Shown here: piece by piece, positions 16,837-25,987 of the stretch
Numbering within the stretch: the stretch's first letter is position 1
How the letters are laid out: the number at the start of each line of letters is the position of its first letter
From: Xanthobacteraceae bacterium
GTDB lineage: Bacteria; Pseudomonadota; Alphaproteobacteria; Rhizobiales; Xanthobacteraceae
DNA: 64,000 nt
Direction: 5' to 3'
Assembly (NCBI GenBank): GCA_019635585.1
Contig: JAHBZE010000001.1
Location: 558,001 to 622,000, forward strand
Notes under the pieces: generated by a model
Database searches by the model: none
What the model saw: only the letters and a program-made list of their open reading frames with translations
What the model was told of the DNA's origin: nothing
Position numbers and translations under genes: made by a program

Positions 16837-17481
16837 ATGCCCGAATACAAACTCTATTGCTTCGCCCAGTCAGGCAATTCCTACAAAGCCGCGCTGATGT
16901 TGAATCTGATCGGCGCTGACTGGGAGCCGGTCGGTGTTGATTTCTTCGCGGGCGAAACCCGCTCGCCGGAATTTCGCGGCAACATCAACGAGATGGGCGA
17001 GGCCCCAGTGCTCGAGCATAAGGGCAAGCGGCTTTCGCAGTCCGGCGTGATCCTCACCTATCTCTCGCGGCTTTCCGGAAAATTCAAAGCGCAGAGCGAA
17101 GACGACGAACTCGAGGTGCTGCGCTGGATTCTGTTCGACAACCACAAGGTCACAAACTTCATGGCGACGCATCGCTTCATGCATTCGCTGATGAAGGGAG
17201 CCAATCCAGCGGTGGTCGAATTCCTGCGCGGGCGTGCGCTGTCGAACCTGAAGATCGTCGACGGTCATCTCGCGAAGCAGCACTGGCTCGTCGGCAAGGC
17301 TCCGACGATCGCGGACATTTCGGTAGCGGGTTACATCTACTACCCGGTGGAAGAACACGGCTTCGACATCGAGAAGGATTTTCCGGCGGTCCACGCATGG
17401 CGCGAGCGCATCAAGGCGCTGCCTGGCTGGAAGCATCCCTACGATCTGATGCCGCAACCCAAGACCGCGCCGCAGAAATAA
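16837..17481 (+). CDS. Glutathione S-transferase family protein
   Basis: A 214-residue two-domain GST: thioredoxin-like N-terminal half (YKLYCFAQSGNSYKAAL, then EAPVLEHKGKRLSQSGVIL with the cis-Pro and Ser that bind glutathione) and an all-helical C-terminal half (LVGKAPTIADISVAGYIY, with the N-capping Asp). The catalytic residue is probably Ser in the SGNSYK region. Translation is likely coupled with mmsA four bases upstream. The substrate is unknown. A second GST gene converges with it on the other strand, with the stops adjacent. Confidence 0.88.
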   Translation: MPEYKLYCFAQSGNSYKAALMLNLIGADWEPVGVDFFAGETRSPEFRGNINEMGEAPVLEHKGKRLSQSGVILTYLSRLSGKFKAQSEDDELEVLRWILFDNHKVTNFMATHRFMHSLMKGANPAVVEFLRGRALSNLKIVDGHLAKQHWLVGKAPTIADISVAGYIYYPVEEHGFDIEKDFPAVHAWRERIKALPGWKHPYDLMPQPKTAPQK

Positions 17482-18132
17482 TCAGCCGCCCTGCGAAGCG
17501 GTAAAGACTGCAAGCTGTGCCGCAAAGGCGCGCTGGAACGCGGGCCGCGCTTCCGCGCGCGCGATATAAGCCGCAAGGTTCGGAAATTCGGCGAGCAGGC
17601 CCGAGCGTCTAAGCCGCTGCAGCGCATGCACCATCATCAGGTCGCCAGCGCTGAACGTGCCCTCGAGCCATTCCTTGCTCTCCATCCAGCAGGAAAGAGG
17701 GCCGAGCCGGTCGCGGACGCGGTCTTTCACGGCAGGCAGGCGCTCGTCGTGCCATGGCTTGTCGCGCTCGAACAGCACGAGGTTCTGGTACTCGAGGATC
17801 GGCGGTTCGAGCGTATTCAGCGCCGCGAACATCCACATGATCGCGCGTGCGCGCGCATTCGCATCGCCGGGCAGCAAGCCGGGATAGCGCTCCGCGATAT
17901 GCAGGATGATGGCGCCTGACTCGAACAGCGCGAGGTCGCCTTCCTCGTAGGTCGGGATCTGACCGAACGGATGCAGCGTAAGGTGCGCAGGCTCCTTCAT
18001 CTGCGCAAACGAAAGCAGCCGGACCTCGTAGGGTTGACCTACTTCCTCGAGCGCCCAGCGCACGCGCATATCGCGGGCCAGCCCCTGACCGCGATCCGGC
18101 GAACTTTCGAAGCCGGTGATGGTGATGGTCAC
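17482..18132 (-). CDS. Glutathione S-transferase family protein
   Basis: A 216-residue GST. The thioredoxin-like half contains MRVRWALEEVGQPYEV and FGQIPTYEEGDLALFESGAI (cis-Pro and the E-S pair binding glutathione). The helical half contains EGTFSAGDLMMVHALQRL. I placed the start at GTG 18132, because the frame remains open far upstream only as an antisense-like shadow of the SDR gene and this start is eight bases after the SDR stop. The stop abuts that of the convergent GST gene. The two GSTs are only distantly similar, so they are not a recent duplication. Confidence 0.85.
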   Translation of the reverse strand: MTITITGFESSPDRGQGLARDMRVRWALEEVGQPYEVRLLSFAQMKEPAHLTLHPFGQIPTYEEGDLALFESGAIILHIAERYPGLLPGDANARARAIMWMFAALNTLEPPILEYQNLVLFERDKPWHDERLPAVKDRVRDRLGPLSCWMESKEWLEGTFSAGDLMMVHALQRLRRSGLLAEFPNLAAYIARAEARPAFQRAFAAQLAVFTASQGG

Positions 18133-18140
18133 CGGAACGG

Positions 18141-18917
18141 CTACGCGTCGCGCTTGATCGCAAACGGTGCCCAGGCCTGCATCGTCGCCATCGCCTCGAT
18201 GCGGTTGATGTTCACGTGACGGGGCATGGTGGTGACGAAGAAAATCTGCTCGGCAATGTCGTCGGCCACCATCGGCTTCACGCCCTTGTAAACGGCGTCG
18301 GCCTTCGCCTTGTCGCCCTTGAAGCGCACTACCGAAAATTCCGTTTCGGCAAGACCCGGCTCGACCGAGGTCACGCGCACGTTCTTGCCGAGAACATCGC
18401 TGCGCAAATTCATCGCAAAGCGCGTGACGAAGGCCTTGGTCGCGCCATAGACGTTGCCTCCGGGATAAGAGTAATTGCCGGCGACCGAGCTGACGGCGAC
18501 GACATGACCCTCGTTGCGCTCGACCATGCCGGGAAGCGTGTTGCGAATAGTATAGACGAGGCCATTGACGTTCATCGCGATCATCTGATCCCAGTCCTCG
18601 ATCTTGGCCTCGTGTGCCGGCTCGAGACCAATCGCGCCACCAGCATTGGCGACCACGACGTTGAGGTTCTTGAAGGCATCGGGAAGCGTATTCAGTGCCT
18701 TGATCGTCGCTGCATTGTCGGTGACGTCGAAATTCAGCGTGTGGCAATTCGCCCCGAGTTCTTTCTTCAGCGCGTCCAGCCGATCCTGGCGGCGGCCGGT
18801 GCCGATCACTTTGGCGCCGGCCTGCGCATAGCGCCGCGCAGTCGCGGCACCGAAGCCGGAGGTTGCGCCGGTGATCAGCACGGTCAAAGTTTTCGGGTCC
18901 AACATCTGAGCAGCCAT
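18141..18917 (-). CDS. SDR-family oxidoreductase (YdfG-like)
   Basis: This is a 258-residue classical SDR with cofactor loop TGATSGFGAATA, an Arg-containing segment GTGRRQDRL suggesting NADP, NAG in VVANAGGA, Ser in VSSVAGNYSYPGG, and the YGATK catalytic motif. The sequence resembles YdfG, which oxidises 3-hydroxy acids and serine. The ATG at 18917 has a strong AGGAGAGG site. It lies between another SDR gene upstream and a GST gene downstream in the same direction, so the three probably form one transcript. Confidence 0.88.
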   Translation of the reverse strand: MAAQMLDPKTLTVLITGATSGFGAATARRYAQAGAKVIGTGRRQDRLDALKKELGANCHTLNFDVTDNAATIKALNTLPDAFKNLNVVVANAGGAIGLEPAHEAKIEDWDQMIAMNVNGLVYTIRNTLPGMVERNEGHVVAVSSVAGNYSYPGGNVYGATKAFVTRFAMNLRSDVLGKNVRVTSVEPGLAETEFSVVRFKGDKAKADAVYKGVKPMVADDIAEQIFFVTTMPRHVNINRIEAMATMQAWAPFAIKRDA

Positions 18918-18970
18918 GAATTCCTCTCCTGAAGAAGCGGCGGTTCGGGTCCGCCTGTTTGTTTGCAAAG

Positions 18971-19687
18971 TCAGCGCGCGGTAAGCCCGCCGTCGATGGG
19001 GATTTCCGCGCCGGTGATGAAAGCGCTCTCATCCGATAGCAGAAATACGGCCAGGTTTGCCACCTCCTCTGGCTGGGCAAAGCGGGCAAGCGGCACATCC
19101 GCAGTCATGCGCTCGCGGGCGGCATCGCGCGACTTCACGTTGGCGAGCATCGCCTCGACCATTGCGCCCTCGACAAAGGTGGGATGCACCGAATTGGAGC
19201 GGACCTGAGGTTTGAGCCGCGCGCCATAGAGCGCCACCGACTTCGACAGCAGGCGCACTGCGCCCTTCGACGCATTGTAGGATGCAAGATTGTGCCCTGC
19301 TACCAGCCCTGAAACAGACGACAGATTGACGATGGAGCCGCCGCGAATTTTCAGAAGCGGCATCGCATATTTGCAACCTAGATAGGTGCCATCCACGTTC
19401 ACGGCCATGGTCTTTTTGTAGCCGGCGAAATCCTCGCTCTCGATAGTGCCGAGCGAGGCGATGCCGGCCGAGTTCACCAGACCGTCAAGGCGGCTGTGCT
19501 GTTTACCGATAGCCTCCGCGACCGATTTCCAGTTCTCCTCGGAAGTGACGTCGAGCGCGTAATCCTGTCCCTTATGCGCGGCGAGATCGGAACGGACCGC
19601 CTTGCCGCCTTCCCGCGCGATCATCTGCGCAATGGCGTTGCCGATCGTGCCTGCGGCACCCGTGATCAGTACGATCTTGTCCTTCAT
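18971..19687 (-). CDS. SDR-family oxidoreductase
   Basis: This is a 238-residue classical SDR with TGAAGTIGNAIA (cofactor), NSAGIAS, catalytic Ser in LSSVSG and YNASK (Tyr, Lys), and the C-terminal ITGAEIPIDGGLTAR. Asp in RSDLAAH after the second strand suggests NAD preference. Start ATG 19687 is preceded by GTG 19693 in frame. The substrate is unknown. It is likely the first gene of an SDR-SDR-GST operon. A strong terminator at 19717-19744 separates it from the TRAP operon upstream. Confidence 0.86.
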   Translation of the reverse strand: MKDKIVLITGAAGTIGNAIAQMIAREGGKAVRSDLAAHKGQDYALDVTSEENWKSVAEAIGKQHSRLDGLVNSAGIASLGTIESEDFAGYKKTMAVNVDGTYLGCKYAMPLLKIRGGSIVNLSSVSGLVAGHNLASYNASKGAVRLLSKSVALYGARLKPQVRSNSVHPTFVEGAMVEAMLANVKSRDAARERMTADVPLARFAQPEEVANLAVFLLSDESAFITGAEIPIDGGLTAR

Positions 19688-19716
19688 CCGCACGGTTCGC
19701 GTTCCCCAAAAAGAAA

Positions 19717-19744
19717 GAGCCCGCCGCGATCATGCGGCGGGCTC
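19717..19744 (-). terminator. Rho-independent terminator of the TRAP transporter operon
   Basis: GAGCCCGCCGC (19717-19727) pairs perfectly over 11 bases with GCGGCGGGCTC (19734-19744) around a six-base loop. On the minus strand it is followed by TTTCTTTTTG, as expected for termination of the operon ending at 19768. Confidence 0.85.
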
Positions 19745-19767
19745 CGTATTTTGCAAGTCGGCCGGGC

Positions 19768-20811
19768 TTACTTCACCGGACCGGCGTATTTCACCATGAG
19801 CGCTTCGACGTCCTTGATCAGCGCTTCGCCGTCGATGCCCTTGCCCTTCATTTCCGCAATCCACGCGGCGATAACCGGTTTGGCGGCTTCCTTCCAGCGC
19901 TTGGTTTCGGCGGCGTCGAGCGTGACGATGGTGTTTTTGCGCGCCTCGGCGAACTTCAGGCCCGGGACGTCGCCCTCATCCATCACCTTGCCGACCCACT
20001 TGGAAATCGCAGGGCCGGAGTTGTCGTCGATCACCTTTTTCAGGTCGGCCGGCAGGCTGTCGTATTTCGCCTTGTTCATCGCGAAGACGAAGAAGGCGAC
20101 ATAGAGCGAGCGGTTACCCGAGAAGGTGGTGTGCGTCTGCACCAGTTCGGCCACGCGCAGCGGCGTCGTGACTTCCCACGGAACGACGGTGCCGTCGATC
20201 ACGCCCTTGGAGAGCGCGTCAGGCATCGCCGGAACCGGCATGCCGACGGGCGTCGCGCCGAGCGCTTCGATCAGCTTGTTGACGACGCGCGACGGACCGC
20301 GAAGCTTCAGACCCTTCATGTCTTCGAGCTTGCGCACGCCGTTGCCCTTGGCGTGGATCAGTCCGGGGCCGTGCGTGTGAACGGCGATGATCTTTACGTC
20401 CTTGAACTCGTCCTTCAGGTGCTTCTCGTAATATTCCCAGGCAGCCTGGCTCGACTGTTCGGCGTTGCCTGCGATGAACGGAAGCTCGAAGGCTTCGGTG
20501 CGCGGGAAGCGGCCCGGCGTATAGCCCGGCAGCGTCCAGATCACGTCAACGACGCCATCCTTCACCTGATCGTAGAGCTGCGGCGGCGTGCCGCCGAGCT
20601 GCATGGACGGATAGAGCTCTACCTTGATGCGGCCCTTGGAATCTTCTTCGATCTTCTTGGCCCAGGGCGCGATAAAGTTTTTCGGTACCGGCGCTTGCGC
20701 CGGCAAAAATTGATGCACGCGAAGCGTGACGGTCTGCGCATTCGCAGGTGCCGAGAACGCTAGCGCAACGGCGGCAATCGCAAGGCCGCCAAGGCGTTTG
20801 GTCAGGTTCAT
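19768..20811 (-). CDS. TRAP transporter solute-binding protein (DctP family)
   Basis: A 347-residue periplasmic protein with a signal peptide (residues 1-25, FSAPANAQ). VTLRVHQFLPAQAPVPKNF and SKGRIKVELYPSMQLGGTPPQLYDQVKDG are DctP family markers. The conserved Arg that clamps carboxylate ligands is likely in LRGPSRVVNKL. The ligand should be a carboxylic acid but is not determined. The ATG at 20811 gives a normal signal peptide. The gene lies downstream of its two permease genes in one operon. Confidence 0.92.
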   Translation of the reverse strand: MNLTKRLGGLAIAAVALAFSAPANAQTVTLRVHQFLPAQAPVPKNFIAPWAKKIEEDSKGRIKVELYPSMQLGGTPPQLYDQVKDGVVDVIWTLPGYTPGRFPRTEAFELPFIAGNAEQSSQAAWEYYEKHLKDEFKDVKIIAVHTHGPGLIHAKGNGVRKLEDMKGLKLRGPSRVVNKLIEALGATPVGMPVPAMPDALSKGVIDGTVVPWEVTTPLRVAELVQTHTTFSGNRSLYVAFFVFAMNKAKYDSLPADLKKVIDDNSGPAISKWVGKVMDEGDVPGLKFAEARKNTIVTLDAAETKRWKEAAKPVIAAWIAEMKGKGIDGEALIKDVEALMVKYAGPVK

Positions 20812-20893
20812 CGTTTTCTCCACATGGCTGTTTACGTTTTTATCCCGCTTCTCCGAGCGGTTTCTTGAAAGGCCCATTCCCTATCCGCCCACG

Positions 20894-22219
20894 CTAGCTC
20901 ACGAAGCGAACGAGGAACAGCGTCAGGATCGGGAAGAACAGAAGCAACAGGACGCGCACAACGTCCGAAAGCAGGAACGGCATGATGCCGCGGTAGATTT
21001 CGCCGATCGGTACATTCTTCGCGATATTGGCGACGACATAGACCGTCAGTCCCACGGGCGGCGCGATCAGCCCCACCGAGACGACGACCAGCATCAGGAT
21101 GCCGAACCAGATCGCCTTGTATTCTGCGGTCAAGCCGAACAGATCGAGGCCGACGATCGTCGGCAGGACGACAGGCAGAAGCAGCAACATCATCGCCAGT
21201 TCGTCGAGCACGCAGCTCAGGATCACGAACAGGATCAGGAATCCGCCGACGATAATGAGCGGATGATAATCCAGGCTGTTCGCCCAGGCCGACAGATCGG
21301 TGGGAATCTGCGACACGGCGAGCGCGGTGTTCATCATCGCGGCGCCGAGCAGCATCGTGTAGATCATCGCAGACGCCTGCGCGGCGGGAAGGAAGCCCTT
21401 CAACGCGCTGCGCCAGGTGATTTTCCGGCGCAAGATCGCAAGCAGAAGCGTAGAACTTGCGCCCACCGCGGCGCCCTCGGTCGCCGTGAACCAGCCCGAA
21501 TAGATACCGGTGAACATGACGAGAAAGATCGCCGCGATCGGCCAAGCCTCAAGTGTTGCTTCGACGATTTCCTTCCGGCTTGCGCGGGCGGACTTCTCCG
21601 GCGCGTGCTCCGGATAGAGCCACAGGTAGATCGAGATCGAGATCATGTAGAGAATCATCGCAAGCACGGCGGGCACGACCGCGGCCGCGAACAGCTTGAT
21701 GATGCTCTGCTCGGCGAGAAACGAATAGATAATGAGAATGAAGGACGGCGGCAGCAGGATGCCGAGCGTACCGCCCGCTGCAAGCGTGCCGGTCGCGAGA
21801 CGATCTGAATAGTTCAGCCGCTTCATTTCGGGCAGCACCACCTGGCTCATGGTCGCGGCGGTCGCGACCGAAGAGCCGGAGATTGCACCGAAGCAGGCGC
21901 AGGCGATGATCGCAGCCTGCGCGACGCCGCCCTTTACCCAGCCGATCCATGCATTCGCCGCGCGGAACAGACTTCGCGAAAAGCCCGCGACCGAGGCGAA
22001 CTGTCCCATCAGCAGGAAAAGCGGAATGACCGAGAGGTCGTAGACCGAGAAGCGCGCCCAGAACAGGCCCTTGAGATAGTTGACCAGCGGCAGATAGCCC
22101 ACGATCCAGCCGTAACCGGCGGCGCCCGCGATGAACATCGCGGCGCCAAGCGGCACGCGCAGCGCGATCAGAACCATCATCCCCGCGGAAACGATGGAGA
22201 TGATTTCTACCTTACTCAT
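20894..22219 (-). CDS. TRAP transporter large permease (DctM family)
   Basis: A 441-residue inner-membrane protein with about 12 hydrophobic helices. Family motifs visible are SVIPLFLLMGQFA near the N-terminus, GAISGSSVATAATM (the substrate/Na+ region) and GGTLGILLPPSFILIIY. It is the main transport subunit, using the sodium gradient. Its ATG (22219) overlaps the end of the dctQ-like gene by eight bases, indicating coupled translation. A gap of 82 bases separates it from the binding-protein gene. Confidence 0.93.
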   Translation of the reverse strand: MSKVEIISIVSAGMMVLIALRVPLGAAMFIAGAAGYGWIVGYLPLVNYLKGLFWARFSVYDLSVIPLFLLMGQFASVAGFSRSLFRAANAWIGWVKGGVAQAAIIACACFGAISGSSVATAATMSQVVLPEMKRLNYSDRLATGTLAAGGTLGILLPPSFILIIYSFLAEQSIIKLFAAAVVPAVLAMILYMISISIYLWLYPEHAPEKSARASRKEIVEATLEAWPIAAIFLVMFTGIYSGWFTATEGAAVGASSTLLLAILRRKITWRSALKGFLPAAQASAMIYTMLLGAAMMNTALAVSQIPTDLSAWANSLDYHPLIIVGGFLILFVILSCVLDELAMMLLLLPVVLPTIVGLDLFGLTAEYKAIWFGILMLVVVSVGLIAPPVGLTVYVVANIAKNVPIGEIYRGIMPFLLSDVVRVLLLLFFPILTLFLVRFVS

Positions 22220-22736
22220 TGGTGACGCGCTCCGAGACGCCAATCAGGCCGAGGCCCTGCGCAAATGCAGTGATGGTTGCGAGCGCGATGCCTGGCAACA
22301 CGCAGGCGTAGCCGACCCAGATCGGGAAACCCATTAACATGCTGGTTTCGCCGCTCTGGCGAATTTCGAGACACCCGAACAAGGTGCGCCAGCCGACGAC
22401 CGCGAACATCGCACCCATCAAGAGCGCGCCGAACTTATCCATCTTGGCTTTCGACTTGTCGCTCGCGCGGATGGTGAAGATGTCGACGAAAATGTTGCCT
22501 GCGGTGATCTGGCAATAAGCGAGGAACAACGAGCCAGCGACAGCGATACCGATTTCCACGAGCTCGAAATCGCCAGTGATCGGCTTCGACCAGAGTGCAC
22601 GCCCAATAATGCTGATCGCGGACATGATGCCGATGCCCGCGACGATCGCGCCGCCCGCATAAGCAAAATTCACCGATGCGCTGTGCAGCGCGTCGTGCAA
22701 ACGGCCCTTGCTCTCGGCCTGTTCAGGCTGATTCAT
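22212..22736 (-). CDS. TRAP transporter small permease (DctQ family)
   Basis: A 174-residue protein with four predicted helices (SVNFAYAGGAIVAGIGIM..., GIAVAGSLFLAYCQ, FGALLMGAMFAVVGW, WVGYACVLPGIALATI), the size and layout of DctQ. It pairs with the large permease encoded immediately downstream. The start ATG 22736 is the best fit, although GGTGGAG is directly adjacent to it rather than at ideal spacing. The upstream open frame is not convincing. It is the first gene of the TRAP operon. Confidence 0.86.
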   Translation of the reverse strand: MNQPEQAESKGRLHDALHSASVNFAYAGGAIVAGIGIMSAISIIGRALWSKPITGDFELVEIGIAVAGSLFLAYCQITAGNIFVDIFTIRASDKSKAKMDKFGALLMGAMFAVVGWRTLFGCLEIRQSGETSMLMGFPIWVGYACVLPGIALATITAFAQGLGLIGVSERVTNE

Positions 22737-22933
22737 CTCCACCCAAGCGGGAGCGTTTTCGGCCGCGCTCTGATGGCGCTTTTGCCCCGGATCGCCCCTC
22801 CCCTGGCCGGATCCGACTGTGGGACGGATAGCTTGGCTCCGGAGAGATTGGCAACGACCGAAACTCGAGTATGGAGCCGGGAAAGGCATAAGTCCCGGCG
22901 TTTCAATCTTTTATTCCAGATGGAACTTACGCC

Positions 22934-22950
22934 TTAACGAGTTGTTAACG
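22934..22950. promoter_or_regulatory. Direct repeat TTAACG x2 with 11-base period
   Basis: TTAACG occurs at 22934-22939 and 22945-22950, one helical turn apart, in the AT-richer stretch between the TRAP operon and the small gene at 23011. This spacing is typical of a regulator-binding direct repeat. It may belong to either divergent gene. Confidence 0.25.
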
Positions 22951-23010
22951 GTTCGAGCACAGCATTTATCGCACCTGCGAACAAAGTCTGCGCTTTCGGA
23001 TTGGGCAGCC

Positions 23011-23217
23011 ATGGCGATCTTTTCAGATCTGCAATTTGTCGACGGTGCACCGGCGCTCGCGCCGCAGGACGCTTCCCCGCTGATCGGCCGGATGCGGCTC
23101 ATGCTTTCGACGCTTGCACCCCGCTCGGACGCGGAAGCGCTGAAGCTGCTCAGGACAAGTTTTCCGGAATCGACGCTCGGCGAGCGGCTGAGCGCCCTGT
23201 CCCGCAACGCCCGCTAA
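23011..23217 (+). CDS. Small conserved-looking protein of unknown function
   Basis: A 68-residue protein beginning MAIFSDLQFVDGAPALAPQD and continuing with a helical stretch (SPLIGRMRLMLSTLAPRSDAE, then ALKLLRTSFPESTLGERLSAL). It has balanced composition, no signal peptide and no cysteine. The start ATG is inside a longer open frame (from 22819), but the upstream part is not protein-like. Codon use and amino acid composition resemble the neighbouring genes. I do not recognise a family. It converges with pssA. Confidence 0.6.
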   Translation: MAIFSDLQFVDGAPALAPQDASPLIGRMRLMLSTLAPRSDAEALKLLRTSFPESTLGERLSALSRNAR

Positions 23218-23234
23218 ACGGCGCCAGATCTCAA

Positions 23235-24098
23235 TCAGTTCAAGCGATCGGGGCGCTGCTCTTCTTCAGCATGCGCCGGCGGCATGAAACCGCCCGCCGA
23301 AAGTACATGCGCTTTCTCCAGACGGCGATAGTGCATGAAAGCGAGCGGAATCGTCGCGAGATAGCCGAGCACCGTCACGGTAAGCAATTCCCACGGATAG
23401 CTCAGCAGCATCGCGACGCCCAGCACGACCAGTACGAGCATCGGCAGGACATATTCGCGGGGAATTCGCGCTGAAAGTTTCTTGCCGGACCAGGTCGGAA
23501 TTTTCGACACCATGATCATCGCGATCGCGAGTGCAAAAATCAGGTAGAGTACCGGGCTGAAAGAGAAACGCGGCACGCCGAGCATCTCGAGATAGACCGG
23601 CAGCAGCACCACTACCGCCGCGGCAGGCGCCGGCATGCCGACGAAGAAGTTTCCGGCGAATGCGGGACGGTTCGGATCGTCGAGCATGACGTTGAAGCGC
23701 GCGAGGCGGAGCGCCGCACAGAGCGCGAAGACCAGCATCACGACCCAGCCCAGTGTCTTCAGCGGGCCGAGGCCCCAGAAGAAAAGAATGAGTGCCGGCG
23801 CGCAGCCGAAATTCATGAAATCGGCAAGCGAGTCGAGCTCGGCACCGAAACGAGACTGCGCCTGCAAATAGCGCGCAAGCCGTCCGTCGACGCCATCCAG
23901 GATCGCGGCAAGCACGATGCCCGCGATCGCAAGATCCATGCGTCCTTCGATCGCCATGCGGATCGCGGTCAGGCCGAGGCAGAGCGCAAGCAGCGTGACC
24001 ATGTTCGGCAGAAGCGCGCGGATCGGAATTTTCCGGAAGCGCTTGCGGGGATTTTCGTCGCCCGGCTCGAAGGGAGGGAATAGCCTGTCCATGCTCAT
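23235..24098 (-). CDS. pssA: CDP-diacylglycerol--serine O-phosphatidyltransferase
   Basis: A 287-residue integral membrane enzyme with the full CDP-alcohol phosphotransferase motif DGVDGRLAR...G...D...D (residues about 98-124). It joins serine to CDP-diacylglycerol to form phosphatidylserine. Several further helices follow, giving the PssA type II layout. The start is ATG 24098 or ATG 24092. It lies 49 bases downstream of psd, which decarboxylates its product, so the two genes form the phosphatidylethanolamine operon. Confidence 0.93.
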   Translation of the reverse strand: MSMDRLFPPFEPGDENPRKRFRKIPIRALLPNMVTLLALCLGLTAIRMAIEGRMDLAIAGIVLAAILDGVDGRLARYLQAQSRFGAELDSLADFMNFGCAPALILFFWGLGPLKTLGWVVMLVFALCAALRLARFNVMLDDPNRPAFAGNFFVGMPAPAAAVVVLLPVYLEMLGVPRFSFSPVLYLIFALAIAMIMVSKIPTWSGKKLSARIPREYVLPMLVLVVLGVAMLLSYPWELLTVTVLGYLATIPLAFMHYRRLEKAHVLSAGGFMPPAHAEEEQRPDRLN

Positions 24099-24147
24099 CA
24101 GAATACGCCTGAAAAGACGCCGAATGAAGGGCGTGTTGCCGGTTTGG

Positions 24148-24846
24148 TTACGCGGCGCGGAAGGCCGGTTCGGCAGCTGCGGACGCAAGGTCCGCGATCA
24201 CGGTTTCGCCGCCCAAGGCGTACTGGCCAACGGCGACCAGCGGCTTCGTGCCCGTGGGGAGGTAAACATCGACGCGGGAGCCGAAGCGGATCAGGCCGAT
24301 GCGTTCGCCTGCCGCGACGAGCTGGCCTTCCTTCACGAAACAGACGATGCGGCGGGCAACCAGTCCCGCGATCTGCACCACGCCGTAGCGTCCGGAAGGC
24401 GTACGGACCACGAGGCCATTGCGCTCGTTGTCCTCACTCGCTTTGTCGAGATCGGCGTTCAGGAATTTGCCAGGGCGATAGACGATGCGCTCGATCTCGC
24501 CCGAAACCGGGCTGCGGTTCACATGCACGTCGAATACGCTCATGAAGATCGAGACGCGCGGCACCGAGGCCGAACCGAGGCCCAGTTCTGCCGGCGGCAC
24601 GGCAAGCGCGACGGAGGAAATCATGCCGTCCGCGGGCGCGATTACGAGGCCGTCGCGCACCGGCGTGGTGCGAACCGGATCGCGGAAGAAATAGACGCAC
24701 CAGAGCGTCATCACGACGCCGATCCAGCCGAGCGGCCGCCACAAGATGAAGAGCACAAGCGAAACCAGCGCGAAAATCCCGATAAAGAGGTAGCCCTCGG
24801 GATGGATCGGCGCGAACTGCTTGCGGATCGAATCGACAATCGACAT
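24148..24846 (-). CDS. psd: Phosphatidylserine decarboxylase proenzyme (short, archaeal-type)
   Basis: A 232-residue protein with one N-terminal membrane region ([18 protein letters not shown]), FFRDPVR, and [17 protein letters not shown]. The autocatalytic cleavage site is RFGSRVD near the C-terminus, where Ser becomes the pyruvoyl group. This is the short Psd form of alphaproteobacteria and archaea, not the LGST form of E. coli. It produces phosphatidylethanolamine from the product of PssA. Start ATG 24846, with TTG 24849 immediately before. Confidence 0.93.
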   Translation of the reverse strand: MSIVDSIRKQFAPIHPEGYLFIGIFALVSLVLFILWRPLGWIGVVMTLWCVYFFRDPVRTTPVRDGLVIAPADGMISSVALAVPPAELGLGSASVPRVSIFMSVFDVHVNRSPVSGEIERIVYRPGKFLNADLDKASEDNERNGLVVRTPSGRYGVVQIAGLVARRIVCFVKEGQLVAAGERIGLIRFGSRVDVYLPTGTKPLVAVGQYALGGETVIADLASAAAEPAFRAA

Positions 24847-24964
24847 CAAAAATCGTCCTCTCGCCGATCAGCTAATGAGGGCCGGGCGCTGCGTCAACGG
24901 GCGGGGTTTGACGCCTTCCTCCGGTCAATTCTGTGGCATAGAAACGGGCAGAACCGGAGGCAGC

Positions 24965-25987
24965 ATGCTTTCCTACGCCCAGCATTTCGAGGACGTCTAT
25001 CTGATGCGCTGCTTCCGCGAGCGCAAGGATGGCTTCTATATTGATGTCGGCGCCGGGCACCCGGTAATCGACAACGTCTCCTTCGCCTTTTACCTTAAAG
25101 GCTGGCACGGCATCACGGTCGAGCCGAACCCCGCGCTCGCAAGGCTCTCGCGCGCCTTGCGACCGCGCGACACCGGCGCGGAAACGCTGGTCGGCGCCGT
25201 GCCCGGCAAGGCGAAATTCTATCTTGTCGACGACTTTCACGGGCTTTCGACCACCATCGGCGAGAACGCGCGGGCAGCCGCGGAAAACTACGGCAAGAAG
25301 TCGAACAAACTCGAACTCCCCGTCACGACACTCGCCGAGCTTTGCCGCAAGCACGCGCCGAAATCGATCGAATTTCTGAAAGTCGATGTCGAGGGTGCCG
25401 AAAAAGACGTGCTCGAAGGCGCGGACTGGAAGGCTTATCGCCCGCGCGTCGTGGTGATCGAAGCGACCATGCCCGCCTCGCCGGAACCGAACTGGGGCGG
25501 CTGGGAGCCGTTCCTGCTTTCGCAGAAATACCGCTTCGTCTTTTTCGACGGACTGAACCGCTACTACGTCGCGGAAGAAGAAGCGGCGCTCGCCGCGCAC
25601 TTCGAAGCGCCGGTCAACCCATTCGACAAGGCGGTACAGCTTTCCCGCTATCGCAAGGCGCTGGAAGACGGATCGCACCCCGACCACAAACTCGCGAAAG
25701 TCCTGGCGGAAGGATTTCTCACCCGTGGGCCACTGCTCCCGTCCGATCTAATCGCCGATCTTCTGACTGCCGAACTCAATCCGGCTGCGCTCGCGCATCC
25801 CGCAAACGAGCAGGATGTGATCGAGGTGTTCAATCGCCTGCTGGGCCGCGAACCGACGCCAGAAGAAATGTACGAAGTGAAACATGCGGCGAAGGGAAAA
25901 AGCTTACGCGAGCTTTACCGGATCGTGATCGACCTCGATGCAGTGCGCGCGGGGCTAGGACGGATTTCCGGCAGCTACGCCTGGTAA
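24965..25987 (+). CDS. FkbM-family methyltransferase with DUF4214-like C-terminal segment
   Basis: A 340-residue protein. The N-terminal 230 residues are an FkbM-type SAM methyltransferase: SYAQHFEDVYLMRCF, then GFYIDVGAGHPVIDNVS (SAM loop), GITVEPNP, and FLKVDVEGAEKDVLEG. Residues about 285-330 (VFNRLLGREPTPEEM...) resemble DUF4214-type repeats seen in surface glycan and S-layer proteins. It probably O-methylates a sugar or glycan. A GGAGG ribosome site precedes the ATG at 24965. It is divergent from psd and convergent with the ABC exporter gene, whose stop abuts its own. Confidence 0.82.
   Translation: MLSYAQHFEDVYLMRCFRERKDGFYIDVGAGHPVIDNVSFAFYLKGWHGITVEPNPALARLSRALRPRDTGAETLVGAVPGKAKFYLVDDFHGLSTTIGENARAAAENYGKKSNKLELPVTTLAELCRKHAPKSIEFLKVDVEGAEKDVLEGADWKAYRPRVVVIEATMPASPEPNWGGWEPFLLSQKYRFVFFDGLNRYYVAEEEAALAAHFEAPVNPFDKAVQLSRYRKALEDGSHPDHKLAKVLAEGFLTRGPLLPSDLIADLLTAELNPAALAHPANEQDVIEVFNRLLGREPTPEEMYEVKHAAKGKSLRELYRIVIDLDAVRAGLGRISGSYAW

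Noticed and set aside
15270-16850. Long minus-strand frame (526 codons) opposite mmsA
   Set aside because: It is an antisense shadow of a well-supported dehydrogenase gene, a common effect of high third-position GC.
17482-19098. Minus-strand frame open for 538 codons through the GST and SDR region
   Set aside because: Only the last 217 codons (from GTG 18132) look like a GST. The rest is an arginine- and serine-rich shadow of the SDR gene in another frame, which has all SDR motifs.
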